In this document: positions 26,023-34,026 of the stretch, piece after piece
How positions within the stretch are numbered: the first letter of the stretch is position 1
Layout: each line of letters starts with the position of its first letter
NCBI GenBank assembly: GCA_965232485.1
Contig: OZ246975.1
Coordinates: forward strand, 248,001 to 312,000
DNA: 64,000 nt
DNA from: VXPQ01 sp965232485
Lineage (GTDB): Bacteria > Bacteroidota > Rhodothermia > Rhodothermales > VXPQ01
Direction: 5' to 3'
Position numbers and translations under genes: made by a program
The notes under the pieces: model-generated
Seen by the model: only the letters and a program-made list of their open reading frames with translations
Told to the model about the DNA's origin: nothing
The model's database searches: none

Positions 26023-26353
26023 TAAGGATATTGAGCGCAGTTTGGCGTCGGAGCTTCGTGTTTGGCGTAACAAATGGGCACGCCAGGAACTATTTTCCAA
26101 CAACGATACAGACCGGGCGCTTGATTCGGCGGAGCGGTTGCCCAGGGCCTTCTCAGCCAAGCAGCAGGCCGACGAGATTGGCCATGTGGTCGGACGGAAC
26201 GGCGTCAATATCCGGCTGGCTTCGCGCCTGTCGGGGCGTCAGATTAACGTGCGCGCGTTATGAAATTGCAGAGAACGGGGACGAAGCGGCCTGCGACGAG
26301 CCGCTGAGCGCTTTTCCTTCCGAATAATTCTCGTCCTGAAGATTGGTTTTATT

Positions 26354-26372
26354 AATATGTATGATGTATTAT
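26354..26372 (+). promoter_or_regulatory. Candidate operator, site 1 (before the PL17 lyase)
   Basis: AATATGTATGATGTATTAT ends 39 bases before the PL17 start. It shares the 13-base core ATGTATGATGTAT with the site at 39684-39702, and a looser form lies at 50033-50049. All three precede alginate-locus genes. The FadR-type regulator at 33119 is the natural candidate protein, but this is inference. Confidence 0.45.
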
Positions 26373-26373
26373 A

Positions 26374-26386
26374 GGATACGCTGATT
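26374..26386 (+). repeat. IS5-type terminal repeat, partial (left orientation)
   Basis: GGATACGCTGATT matches the first 13 bases of the IS ends and lies between the candidate operator and the PL17 start. A right-oriented end lies at 28648-28666, just after the PL17 gene. Flanks TATA and TTAA do not match as a target duplication. Confidence 0.6.
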
Positions 26387-26411
26387 CCGCCAAAATCGTC
26401 TTTGACCCGCA

Positions 26412-28619
26412 ATGCATCGATTTTTTCTCGCAGGCCTTTTCCTTTTGCTTGTCGCCGAGCAGGGCGTAGCGCAACGGGCAGGTATTTTTATCAATCAGGA
26501 CGAAGCTATTGAAATACGGGAGGCGCTGGGCAGGTACGCGTTGCTGGACAATGCCGTTGCGCTGGCCGAAGAGACGATGGAGGCCGCGTTTTCGCAGCCC
26601 ATCGAAGTGCCGCCTCCTGGCGAAGCGGGTGGCTACGAGCACGAGCGGCACAAGCAGAATTACCGGGAGATGCGCTACGGCGGCCTGCTCTACAGCATTA
26701 CCGGGGAGGAGAAATACGCGGCGTTCGTGCGGGATATGCTGGAGGAATACGCTGTTTTGTACCCCACGCTCGGTCCGCATCCGCTTGCGCGAAATCAAAA
26801 GCCCGGCAAGATATTTCACCAGACGCTCAACGAAGAAGTCTGGCTTGTCCACGTCAGCATCGCGTACGATTGCATCTACGACTGGCTTTCCGAGGAGGAG
26901 CGCGCGCGCTTCGAGGCCCACATCTTTCGTCCGATGGCGGAATGGTTTTCCGTGCGCAACAAAGAGGAATTCAACCGGATTCATAACCACGGCACCTGGG
27001 CCGTCGCCGCCGTCGGCATGATCGCATACGTGATGGGGGACCAGGCGCTTGTCGAACAGGCGTTGCACGGCACGGAGCTGGACGGGGAAGGCGGGTTTCT
27101 GGCGCAACTCGACCTGTTGTTTTCGCCCGACGGCTATTACATGGAAGGGCCTTATTATATCCGCTATGCGCTGATGCCCTTCTTTTATTTCGCGGAGGCG
27201 GTGCACCGCATGCAGCCTGAAGCGGGCATTTACGATTACCGTAACCAGATTCTTCGCAAAGCCCACTATTCGGCGGTGCAGACCGCTTTTCCCAATGGCG
27301 TTTTCCCGCCCGTAAACGATGCTTCAAGGACCATGGACGTTGCGGCGCCGGAAGTGATTCTGGCCAATGCCCTGACCTATGGCCAGTACGGCGCCGACGA
27401 AAGTTTGCTCGGCATTGCCCGAGTTCAGGATCGGGTGATCCTGAACGGTTCGGGGCTGGAGGTAGCTCGTGATTACGCCGCCCTGGATTCGCCGCCCGAC
27501 ATGAACTGGCCATCCATCGAATTTACCGATGGGCACGACGGCGAGCAGGGCGGACTCGGCATTCTGCGCATGGGACAGGGCCAGGACGAATCCATGTTGC
27601 TGATGAAATATGGCGTACATGGCGGCGGGCATGGCCATTTCGACAAGTTGCACTTCATTTTCTTCGATCAGGGGCGCGAGGTGATCGATGATTATGGCTT
27701 TGGCCGCTGGATCAATGTCGAACCCAAATACGGCGGGCGCTACCTGCCGGAGAACGAATCCTGGGCGATGCAGACGATTGCGCATAACACCGTGGCGGTA
27801 GATGCTTCGACGCAAAATCTTGGCGACGAGGACGCCGCCGAGGCGACGTCTGGCCTGCGCCACTTCTTTGAGGGCGAGGGAATGCGGGCGAAAGCGATGA
27901 GCGCCCGCGCCGATACGCATTACGAGGGGGTCGAGATGCAACGCACCATGTTGCTGATCAAGCATGACGAGCTGCCGTATCCGGTTGTCGTTGACCTTTT
28001 CCGGCTGGAAAGCGAGGAGCCGCGCCAGTACGATTATCCATTGCATTATTCGGGCCAGCTGATCGTGTCCAATCTCGACCTCCAGACGCATGTCGGAGCG
28101 CTCCAGCCGCTCGGCGAGGATTTCGGGTATCAGCATATCTGGGAGACGGCGCGCGCCCAAACCGACGAAACCATTCGGTTTACCTGGCTGGACGGCCACC
28201 GGTACTACTCCATGGTTTCGGCCGGGGCGCCGGGCACGGAAGCGCTCTTGGGGCGTACGGGCGCCAACGATCCGAACTTCAACCTTCGGTCCGAGCCGGT
28301 GTTGATCGCGCGGCGCGTCGCCAGCGACCATCTGTTCGCTTCGGTTATTGAGCCGCACGGTTATTTTAACGAAGCCCGGGAGCGGTCTTCGCAGGCTCGT
28401 CCCCGGATCGAACAAGTACGCGTGACGGGACACGACGACAGGGCGAGCGTCATTGAGATCGAAGGGCGGGATGGCCTTTTCTGGCGCGTGATGGTGAACA
28501 ATGGACCGCCGTCCGATACGGCGGAGCGCCATGTTTCTTTTGACGGGAAGACGTACTCGTGGACGGGCAATTTCAAGGTCGAATTCATGGATGAATCTGC
28601 CGGGACACCGGGTGAATAG
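26412..28619 (+). CDS. PL17 oligoalginate lyase (exolytic)
   Basis: A 735-residue protein with an N-terminal signal peptide (FFLAGLFLLLVAEQGVAQ). The N-terminal alpha/alpha toroid carries RIHNHGTWAV with Asn192-His193 and GYYMEGPYYIRY with Tyr249; the central beta part has HGGGHGHFDKL (403-413) and SWAMQTIAHNTV. These match the catalytic Asn-His-Tyr and the zinc/His positions known from Alg17C-type PL17 enzymes, which release unsaturated monouronates from oligoalginate. Length and layout fit subfamily 2. It is the first gene of the plus-strand half of the alginate locus, behind a candidate operator. No T9SS domain is present, so a periplasmic site is likely. Heparinase II/III families look alike, but the locus context supports alginate. 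Confidence 0.88.
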   Translation: MHRFFLAGLFLLLVAEQGVAQRAGIFINQDEAIEIREALGRYALLDNAVALAEETMEAAFSQPIEVPPPGEAGGYEHERHKQNYREMRYGGLLYSITGEEKYAAFVRDMLEEYAVLYPTLGPHPLARNQKPGKIFHQTLNEEVWLVHVSIAYDCIYDWLSEEERARFEAHIFRPMAEWFSVRNKEEFNRIHNHGTWAVAAVGMIAYVMGDQALVEQALHGTELDGEGGFLAQLDLLFSPDGYYMEGPYYIRYALMPFFYFAEAVHRMQPEAGIYDYRNQILRKAHYSAVQTAFPNGVFPPVNDASRTMDVAAPEVILANALTYGQYGADESLLGIARVQDRVILNGSGLEVARDYAALDSPPDMNWPSIEFTDGHDGEQGGLGILRMGQGQDESMLLMKYGVHGGGHGHFDKLHFIFFDQGREVIDDYGFGRWINVEPKYGGRYLPENESWAMQTIAHNTVAVDASTQNLGDEDAAEATSGLRHFFEGEGMRAKAMSARADTHYEGVEMQRTMLLIKHDELPYPVVVDLFRLESEEPRQYDYPLHYSGQLIVSNLDLQTHVGALQPLGEDFGYQHIWETARAQTDETIRFTWLDGHRYYSMVSAGAPGTEALLGRTGANDPNFNLRSEPVLIARRVASDHLFASVIEPHGYFNEARERSSQARPRIEQVRVTGHDDRASVIEIEGRDGLFWRVMVNNGPPSDTAERHVSFDGKTYSWTGNFKVEFMDESAGTPGE

Positions 28620-28647
28620 CGCACGCCTTTCAGCCTCTGCGCTTCGT

Positions 28648-28666
28648 GGACTTAATCAGCGAATCC
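28648..28666 (-). repeat. IS5-type 19-bp terminal repeat (solo right end)
   Basis: GGACTTAATCAGCGAATCC. The preceding bases (CAGCCTCTGCGCTT) are shared with the solo end at 51235-51253, so these two belong to one subfamily with at least about 35 bases in common. Confidence 0.7.
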
Positions 28667-28760
28667 TTAACCCTTTTCATTTCAAACGACAATCAGGAGG
28701 TATGCATGCCTGCGCAGAATAGCCGCCATAACATTCAGCGGATAAGGATGGAGGTATTTC

Positions 28761-29519
28761 ATGTACGATGATCTGAAGGGCAAAGTCGCCCTTGTAACCG
28801 GCGGCGGACGCGATATCGGCAAGGCGATTGCATGGAAGCTTGCCGAAAGCGGCGTTTCCGTCGCGGTCAATTATCGATCCAGTAAAAAAGAAGCGGAGGC
28901 CACCGTTGCGGCCATCGTGGAGCGGGGCGGTCGAGCCGTAGCCATTCAGGCCGACGTTGCCCGGGCCGCCGAGGTCGAACGCCTTGTCGCAGAGACCGCC
29001 CGCGCCCTCGGCGACCCCATCCACATTCTCGTGAACAATGCAGGCGGATTGATTGCCCGGAAAAAAGTGGTCGAGATGGATGAGGCGTTCTGGGATGAGG
29101 TGATGGCCGTGAACCTGAAGAGCGTTTTTCTGGTCGCGAAGGCGGCGTTGCCCTGTATGGTCGATGGGGGCGCCATCGTGAATCTGTCGTCGCTGGCCGC
29201 GCGGGACGGCGGCGGCGGCGGGTCGATCGCCTACGCTACGTCGAAAGGCGGCGTACTCACCATGACGCGGGGGTTGGCCAAGGAATTGAGCCCGCGCAGG
29301 ATCAGGGTCAACTGTGTTTCGCCGGGTCTCATCAACACTACGTTTCACGATACGTTTACGCCCGATGCGGTTCGTAAAAACGTGGCCGCAAAGACGGCGG
29401 CGGGGCGCGAAGGCGCCTCGGCGGATGTAGCCAATGCGGTCGTTTTTCTGGCCTCCGACGCCTCTGCGTATATCAACGGCGAATCCGTGGAAATCAATGG
29501 CGGATTGTATTTTATCTGA
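28761..29519 (+). CDS. SDR-family oxidoreductase (DEH reductase / KduD-like)
   Basis: A 252-residue classical short-chain dehydrogenase. TGGGRDIG at 13-20 binds the dinucleotide, NNAG is at 92-95, and the catalytic set is Ser143/144, Tyr158 and Lys162 (YATSK), with SPGLINT after it. An adenosine-phosphate-preferring pocket is suggested by NYRSSK after the second strand, which points to NADPH (inference). In alginate loci this family reduces 4-deoxy-L-erythro-5-hexoseulose uronate to 2-keto-3-deoxygluconate. The start follows GGAGG at nine bases. The KdgF-like cupin follows directly. Substrate is inferred from the locus. Confidence 0.82.
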   Translation: MYDDLKGKVALVTGGGRDIGKAIAWKLAESGVSVAVNYRSSKKEAEATVAAIVERGGRAVAIQADVARAAEVERLVAETARALGDPIHILVNNAGGLIARKKVVEMDEAFWDEVMAVNLKSVFLVAKAALPCMVDGGAIVNLSSLAARDGGGGGSIAYATSKGGVLTMTRGLAKELSPRRIRVNCVSPGLINTTFHDTFTPDAVRKNVAAKTAAGREGASADVANAVVFLASDASAYINGESVEINGGLYFI

Positions 29520-29585
29520 TCGGATTTCCCGGCGCCATGCTTGCGGACAGGTGGCTTTTTCGATGCGCATACAAACCCATTTGAC

Positions 29586-29945
29586 ATGACGGATCCGAAC
29601 ACCCCGTCCACGCGTTGCTTCATCAAAAGCGACGATGTGGCGTGGGAATCCCCCGATAAAGGGATAACCCGGCAAATTCTGGGGCATGACGAGCAGCTCA
29701 TGCTGGTGCGCGTGCGTTTCGAGCAGGGCGCCGTGGGCGTACTGCACAACCACCCCCATCGGCAGGTCTCTTATGTGGAATCGGGTTCCTTTGAGGTCGA
29801 AATTGGCGAAAAAAAGCAAACGCTTAAAACGGGGGACTGCTTTTTTATTTCCCCCGAAGTCCGGCATGGGGCCCGCGCCCTTGAAGAGGGATGTCTGATC
29901 GATGTGTTCACGCCTGCGCGCGCGAGTTTCCTTGAAGGGGCGTAG
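29586..29945 (+). CDS. KdgF-like cupin (unsaturated uronate to linear ketouronate)
   Basis: A 119-residue single-domain cupin from ATG 29586 (MTDPNTPSTRCFIK); the frame is open 15 codons further upstream. Cupin motif 1 is LHNHPHRQVSYVESGSFE and motif 2 is FFISPEVRHGA, giving a His/His/Gln-type metal site and a later His. KdgF proteins convert the 4,5-unsaturated monouronates released by PL17 to the open form that the SDR can reduce. It lies between the SDR and the TRAP transporter, which fits this step. Confidence 0.8.
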   Translation: MTDPNTPSTRCFIKSDDVAWESPDKGITRQILGHDEQLMLVRVRFEQGAVGVLHNHPHRQVSYVESGSFEVEIGEKKQTLKTGDCFFISPEVRHGARALEEGCLIDVFTPARASFLEGA

Positions 29946-30030
29946 ACCCGATGGCTACGGATTCTTCCCGATTTCCCCTGCACTACTTGTGTGCGTCCAC
30001 CTAACATCGCAAGGAACGTCGCTACGCTAC

Positions 30031-31089
30031 ATGGTTCGCAGGTCAAAGATAGTCTGGTCCGGATATGCGGATTTCCTGAAAATGCTCGGGGCGACGGGGT
30101 TTTTGCTGCTTCTCGGACCTGGTTGCCGCGCACAGCAGGATGTCGTCGAGTTGCGTCTGGCGCATATTCTTGATGCGACGCATCCGGTGCATCAGGGGAT
30201 GGCTTACATGGGAGATCGCCTGCATGCGTTATCCGACGGCGCCATGCGGGTGAAGATATATCCGAGCGGCCAGTTGGGCAACGAACGCGAATCGGTCGAA
30301 CTTTTGCAACTCGGCACGCTCGATATGGCCAAAGTGGCGTCGAGCGTAATAGAAAATTTCGTGCCGGCGATGGGAGTTTACAGTTTGCCGTATCTGTTTC
30401 GGGACCAGGCGCATCTTTGGGAGGTCCTTGAAGGCGAATCCGGGCGGGAAATCCTTTTGCAAGGCGAACCGTACCGGATTCGCGGGTTATGTTATTACGA
30501 CGCCGGCTTCAGAAGTTTTTACATCCATGATCGCCGCGTAGAATCTCCCGACGACCTGGCCGGACTGAAGATCCGCGTGATGCGCAGCAATCTCTCAATC
30601 CAGACCGTTAACATGCTTGGAGCGAACGCTACCCCGATGGCCTACGGGGAACTGTACACGGCGCTTCAGCAAGGCGTGGTAGACGGCGCCGAAAATAATC
30701 CGCCGAATTTTTATGGCTCCCGGCATTACGAACAGGCGCGTTATTATACCCTTGACGAGCATGCGGCGCCGCCGGACGTTCTTCTCATTGGCACGCACGC
30801 CTGGAACAAACTTACGGACCAGCAGCAGGCCTGGCTGGAGCAGGCCGTTGCAGAATCTGTCGTTTATCAGCGGGAACTCTGGCGGGAAGCGACGGAGGCG
30901 GCGTTGCGCACCGTCGAAGAGGCTGGCGTAACGGTAATTCGGCCGGACAAAACGCTTTTCCAGGAAGCAGTTCTTCCGCTATACGAATCTATTCGCGGAA
31001 CGGAACTGGGCGCATGGGTCGAACGGATCCATGCGCTGTCTTCGCCTGTGGCGGAAAAAACGCTTGACGAAACGCAAGCATTGCCTTGA
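30031..31089 (+). CDS. dctP: TRAP transporter solute-binding protein (DctP family)
   Basis: A 352-residue protein from ATG 30031. The N-terminus has a hydrophobic stretch (MLGATGFLLLLGPGC) that ends in a cysteine, so it may be a lipoprotein, although the lipobox is not canonical. LRLAHILDATHPVHQG, IYPSGQLGNERESVELLQLG, VMRSNLSIQTVNMLGANATP (with the ligand-binding arginine) and QQGVVDGAENNP are family landmarks. It binds a uronate-type acid in the periplasm. Sequence places it near DctP proteins for uronates; given the neighbours, 2-keto-3-deoxygluconate or unsaturated uronate is the likely ligand (inference). The DctQ gene starts 7 bases after it. Confidence 0.9.
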   Translation: MVRRSKIVWSGYADFLKMLGATGFLLLLGPGCRAQQDVVELRLAHILDATHPVHQGMAYMGDRLHALSDGAMRVKIYPSGQLGNERESVELLQLGTLDMAKVASSVIENFVPAMGVYSLPYLFRDQAHLWEVLEGESGREILLQGEPYRIRGLCYYDAGFRSFYIHDRRVESPDDLAGLKIRVMRSNLSIQTVNMLGANATPMAYGELYTALQQGVVDGAENNPPNFYGSRHYEQARYYTLDEHAAPPDVLLIGTHAWNKLTDQQQAWLEQAVAESVVYQRELWREATEAALRTVEEAGVTVIRPDKTLFQEAVLPLYESIRGTELGAWVERIHALSSPVAEKTLDETQALP

Positions 31090-31096
31090 AGAACGC

Positions 31097-31618
31097 ATGC
31101 AAAAATTAACCCGCATCGTCGACAAGATACTGTCCTGGTTCCTTGTAGCCTTGATGGCCGCCATGGTTGCAACGGTCTCATGGCAAGTGGCCACGCGATA
31201 CTTGCTCAACAGTCCGAGTTCGTACACCGAAGAACTGGCGAGTTACCTGCTTATCTGGATTAGCCTGCTGGGGGCGGCTTATGCGCTTCGGTTGCGCGCG
31301 CATCTTGGCATTGACATTCTGGTGCGGCGTTTTCGGGGGCGGCGGCGTCGCGACGCCCGCATATTCGCCTATGGAACGATTATCGTTTTCTCGCTGATCG
31401 CCCTGATATTCGGCGGCGGATGGCTCGTGTACGTTACGCTTGATCTCAATCAGCTTTCGGCGGCTTTCCAACTCCCCATAGGATATGTGTATACGGTTAT
31501 TCCGCTAAGCGGACTGATCGCCATATACTATTCCATCGTCGCCATTCGCGAACTCCGGGAGGAGAAGGACAAGGAATCAAACGACGAGGACGAGCATTAT
31601 CCCCGGGCCATCGCCTGA
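31097..31618 (+). CDS. dctQ: TRAP transporter small membrane subunit (DctQ family)
   Basis: A 173-residue protein with four membrane segments. SWQVATRYLLNSPSSYTEEL is the typical DctQ motif after the first segment, followed by SYLLIWISLLGAAYALR and LGIDIL. The C-terminal tail is charged. It forms the membrane complex with DctM and starts 7 bases after dctP. Confidence 0.9.
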   Translation: MQKLTRIVDKILSWFLVALMAAMVATVSWQVATRYLLNSPSSYTEELASYLLIWISLLGAAYALRLRAHLGIDILVRRFRGRRRRDARIFAYGTIIVFSLIALIFGGGWLVYVTLDLNQLSAAFQLPIGYVYTVIPLSGLIAIYYSIVAIRELREEKDKESNDEDEHYPRAIA

Positions 31619-31679
31619 TCGCAATGCGAATTTCTACCTATCCTGCTCCATGGCGTCATATGCTTGAAATCCTGAAACG

Positions 31680-32972
31680 ATGAGTTTCGCTATCGTCATA
31701 CTGGTCGTTTGTTTTCTTGCGCTGCTTCTGCTGGATGTGCCTGTGGCCTATTCCATCGGGATGGCGACGCTGGTCACCATGCTGGCAACCGTCGATTTTA
31801 CGCCTGCGGCAAGCACAACGGCTCAGCGGATCGCCACCGGACTCGACAGTTTCACCTTGCTGGCGATCCCTTTCTTTATTTTGGCCGGCAATTTGATGGG
31901 GCGCGGGGGGATAGCGCGGCGCCTCATTGCCTTTGCGCGGGCCCTTGTCGGCGCGCTTCCGGGCGGTCTTGCCTTCGTGAACATTATCGCATGCATGCTG
32001 TTCGGCGCTATTTCGGGTTCGGCCATAGCCGCGGCTGCGGCGATCGGCTCGGTCATGCATCCCAAGATGGTCGAGAACGGATATGCGCCCAACTTTAGCG
32101 CGGCTGTAAACGTTTCGTCGGCCACGACGGGGCTTATTATCCCGCCAAGCAATGTGCTGATTGTCTATTCGCTGGCCAGCGGCGGCGTTTCCGTGGCGGC
32201 CTTGTTCGTCGCCGGGTATTTGCCCGGCCTGCTGCTCGGCGGAATGCTCATGGCGGTGGCGGCCATCGTAGCGCATCGGAAAGGGTTCGGGAAGGACGAG
32301 CGCGTTCCTGTCCGGGAGGTGTTCAAACGTTTTGTGGACGCCCTGCCCAGTTTGACGCTCATCGTGGTGGTCATCGGGGGGATTGTAGCGGGCATTTTCA
32401 CAGCCACGGAGGCTGCCGCTATCGCGGTTCTGTATGCGCTCCTGCTTGTTTTGCTCTATCGCGAAGTGCATCCCCGCGAATTGTCCGGCGTCTTGCTTAG
32501 TTCCGTCGTGACGACCGCTGTCGTGATGCTTCTGATAGGGACTTCGCTGGCGCTGTCCTGGGTACTCTCGTTCGAAAACATTCCGCAAGACGCCGCCAAC
32601 GCCCTTATTTCGTTAAGCGACAACAAGATCGTCATCCTGCTTGTTATCAATGTGCTATTGCTTGCGGTAGGCACGTTCATGGATATGACCCCGGCGATCC
32701 TGATTTTCACGCCCATTTTCTTGCCCATCGTCGTTGCGCTGGGGATTGATCCCTTGCATTTTGGCATTTTGATGGTTTTTAACCTGTGTATCGGACTTTG
32801 CACTCCGCCGGTGGGGACGGTGCTCTTTGCAGGGGCGGGCATTTCCAGGGTTCCTGTGACCGATGTCGTTCGACCTCTGCTTCCGCTTTATGCGGCCATG
32901 TTGCTCGCCCTGCTTGTAATCACCTTTGTTCCGGAAATTACCCTGTTCGCGCCGAGGTTATTCGGGCTTTAG
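31680..32972 (+). CDS. dctM: TRAP transporter large membrane subunit (DctM family)
   Basis: A 430-residue polytopic protein. DVPVAYSIGMATLVTML, LAIPFFILAGNLMGRGGIA, NIIACMLFGAISGSAIAAAA and SSATTGLIIPPSNVLIVYSL are standard DctM landmarks, and CIGLCTPPVGTVLFAG closes the family core. It is the sodium-dependent transport channel that works with the DctP/DctQ pair just upstream. It starts 61 bases after dctQ. Confidence 0.93.
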   Translation: MSFAIVILVVCFLALLLLDVPVAYSIGMATLVTMLATVDFTPAASTTAQRIATGLDSFTLLAIPFFILAGNLMGRGGIARRLIAFARALVGALPGGLAFVNIIACMLFGAISGSAIAAAAAIGSVMHPKMVENGYAPNFSAAVNVSSATTGLIIPPSNVLIVYSLASGGVSVAALFVAGYLPGLLLGGMLMAVAAIVAHRKGFGKDERVPVREVFKRFVDALPSLTLIVVVIGGIVAGIFTATEAAAIAVLYALLLVLLYREVHPRELSGVLLSSVVTTAVVMLLIGTSLALSWVLSFENIPQDAANALISLSDNKIVILLVINVLLLAVGTFMDMTPAILIFTPIFLPIVVALGIDPLHFGILMVFNLCIGLCTPPVGTVLFAGAGISRVPVTDVVRPLLPLYAAMLLALLVITFVPEITLFAPRLFGL

Positions 32973-33118
32973 GGCTTTTGCGGAGGCAAGGGAGGAAAAA
33001 CCATCGGGGAAGCAATGGCCGTATCGCAAGAATTTTGCGGCCCCGGCCTGCGCCTGACGAAACAAGACAGCGCCTGAAGTGTGAAAAGGCAATTGATTAC
33101 CAAAACGACCGATTATCA

Positions 33119-33892
33119 ATGGCGCAACGCTTCAAGCCCGTAGGAAAAACGCAGTTGCTGAGTCATGCCGTAGGGCGAGCCATTGAGGATTCAATTCGTC
33201 GGAGGGACTTGGTCCCGGGTATGAGAATGCCGCCGGAGCTCCAGTTGTGCGAACAGTTTGGCGTTAGCAGAACCGTTCTTCGCGAAGCGCTTCGCATGTT
33301 GAGTGGAAGGGGATTGCTCCGGATCGAGAAAGGCCGCGGGATTTTTGTGAGCGAGCTCACGACAGAAAGCGTGACTATTCCGCTCGAATTGTATCTTCAC
33401 CAGAAAATCGGCCCGCTTCACTGGTTGAACGTGATTCGCGCGCGCCAGATTATCGAACCCGCCGTCGCCGCCGAAGCCGCGTTGCATCGTACGAGCGAAG
33501 ACATGGATCGGCTGGAGCAGGATTTTCGGGAATTACAGGATTGCCGGAGCGGGAGCGGCGACCTTACTGCGCTGGACATGGCTTTTCATTTGCATATCGC
33601 CGAGGCGTCTGGCAACCCCGTGGTGCCGCTTCTCGTGCAGCCTATTCATGCCCTGATGCCCCAGATCAAGGCGTCCGTCCATCAAGTGGTTATGGACGCG
33701 AGGGAATCGGCGATAGAATGGCATGGCAAGATTCTGCAAGCGATTGCGGAAGGCGTCGCCGAGGAGGCCCGCCTTTGCATGGCGCGGCATCTGGACGTGT
33801 CCGAAGATCATGTGCGACAAGTCATGGAGGTCGAGCAGTTCGGGAACGGGCAGAAAGAACAGCAGGAGCCACTTGTAGCCAGCGCAACGTAA
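33119..33892 (+). CDS. GntR/FadR-family transcriptional regulator
   Basis: A 257-residue protein from ATG 33119; the open frame extends upstream into dctM without family sequence. The winged helix reads MRMPPELQLCEQFGVSRTVL then REALRMLSGRGLLRIEKGRG, followed by an all-helical FCD effector domain with RARQIIEPAVAAEAA, LDMAFHLHIAEASGN (metal-binding Asp/His) and HGKILQAIAEG with ARLCMARHL. FadR-type proteins with this domain sense uronates and their catabolic products. It closes the transporter operon and is the probable regulator of the locus. Confidence 0.88.
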   Translation: MAQRFKPVGKTQLLSHAVGRAIEDSIRRRDLVPGMRMPPELQLCEQFGVSRTVLREALRMLSGRGLLRIEKGRGIFVSELTTESVTIPLELYLHQKIGPLHWLNVIRARQIIEPAVAAEAALHRTSEDMDRLEQDFRELQDCRSGSGDLTALDMAFHLHIAEASGNPVVPLLVQPIHALMPQIKASVHQVVMDARESAIEWHGKILQAIAEGVAEEARLCMARHLDVSEDHVRQVMEVEQFGNGQKEQQEPLVASAT

Positions 33893-34026
33893 CCGGTCTT
33901 ACGCTCTGTTCGAGGCCGCGTATCGACAGAGGAGTCGGTTCATTTCCGATGCTCCGCGATTTCGCCGGGCCGAGGAGTAGTTGACGCTCGCAGAGAAACG
34001 GCTGTGCCGCCCAACGGGTTTATTCC

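Larger units (their letters stand above)
24596..26263 (+). pseudogene. Swt1-type HEPN gene (DUF499-protein N-terminus), split by an IS element
   Basis: The left part (24596-24851) encodes GKALELLRQGLAPCVEHKL and then ALLKW and VWNTAF. The right part (26023 onward) continues with DIERSLASELRVWRNKWARQ and RALDSAERLPRAFSAKQQAD. Together they match the Swt1-like HEPN domain that opens DUF499 anti-phage ATPases. An IS5-family element sits between them with a TAAG target duplication. A one-base shift before the IS also breaks the frame. The HEPN motif, usually RNxWAH, reads RNKWAR, so the histidine is lost. The DUF499 ATPase part is absent. Confidence 0.85.

Noticed and set aside
26412..28666. PL17 gene as a proven transposon cargo
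   Set aside because: The ends are in the right orientation, but the flanks TATA and TTAA do not match and no transposase is between them, so I report it only as a possibility.
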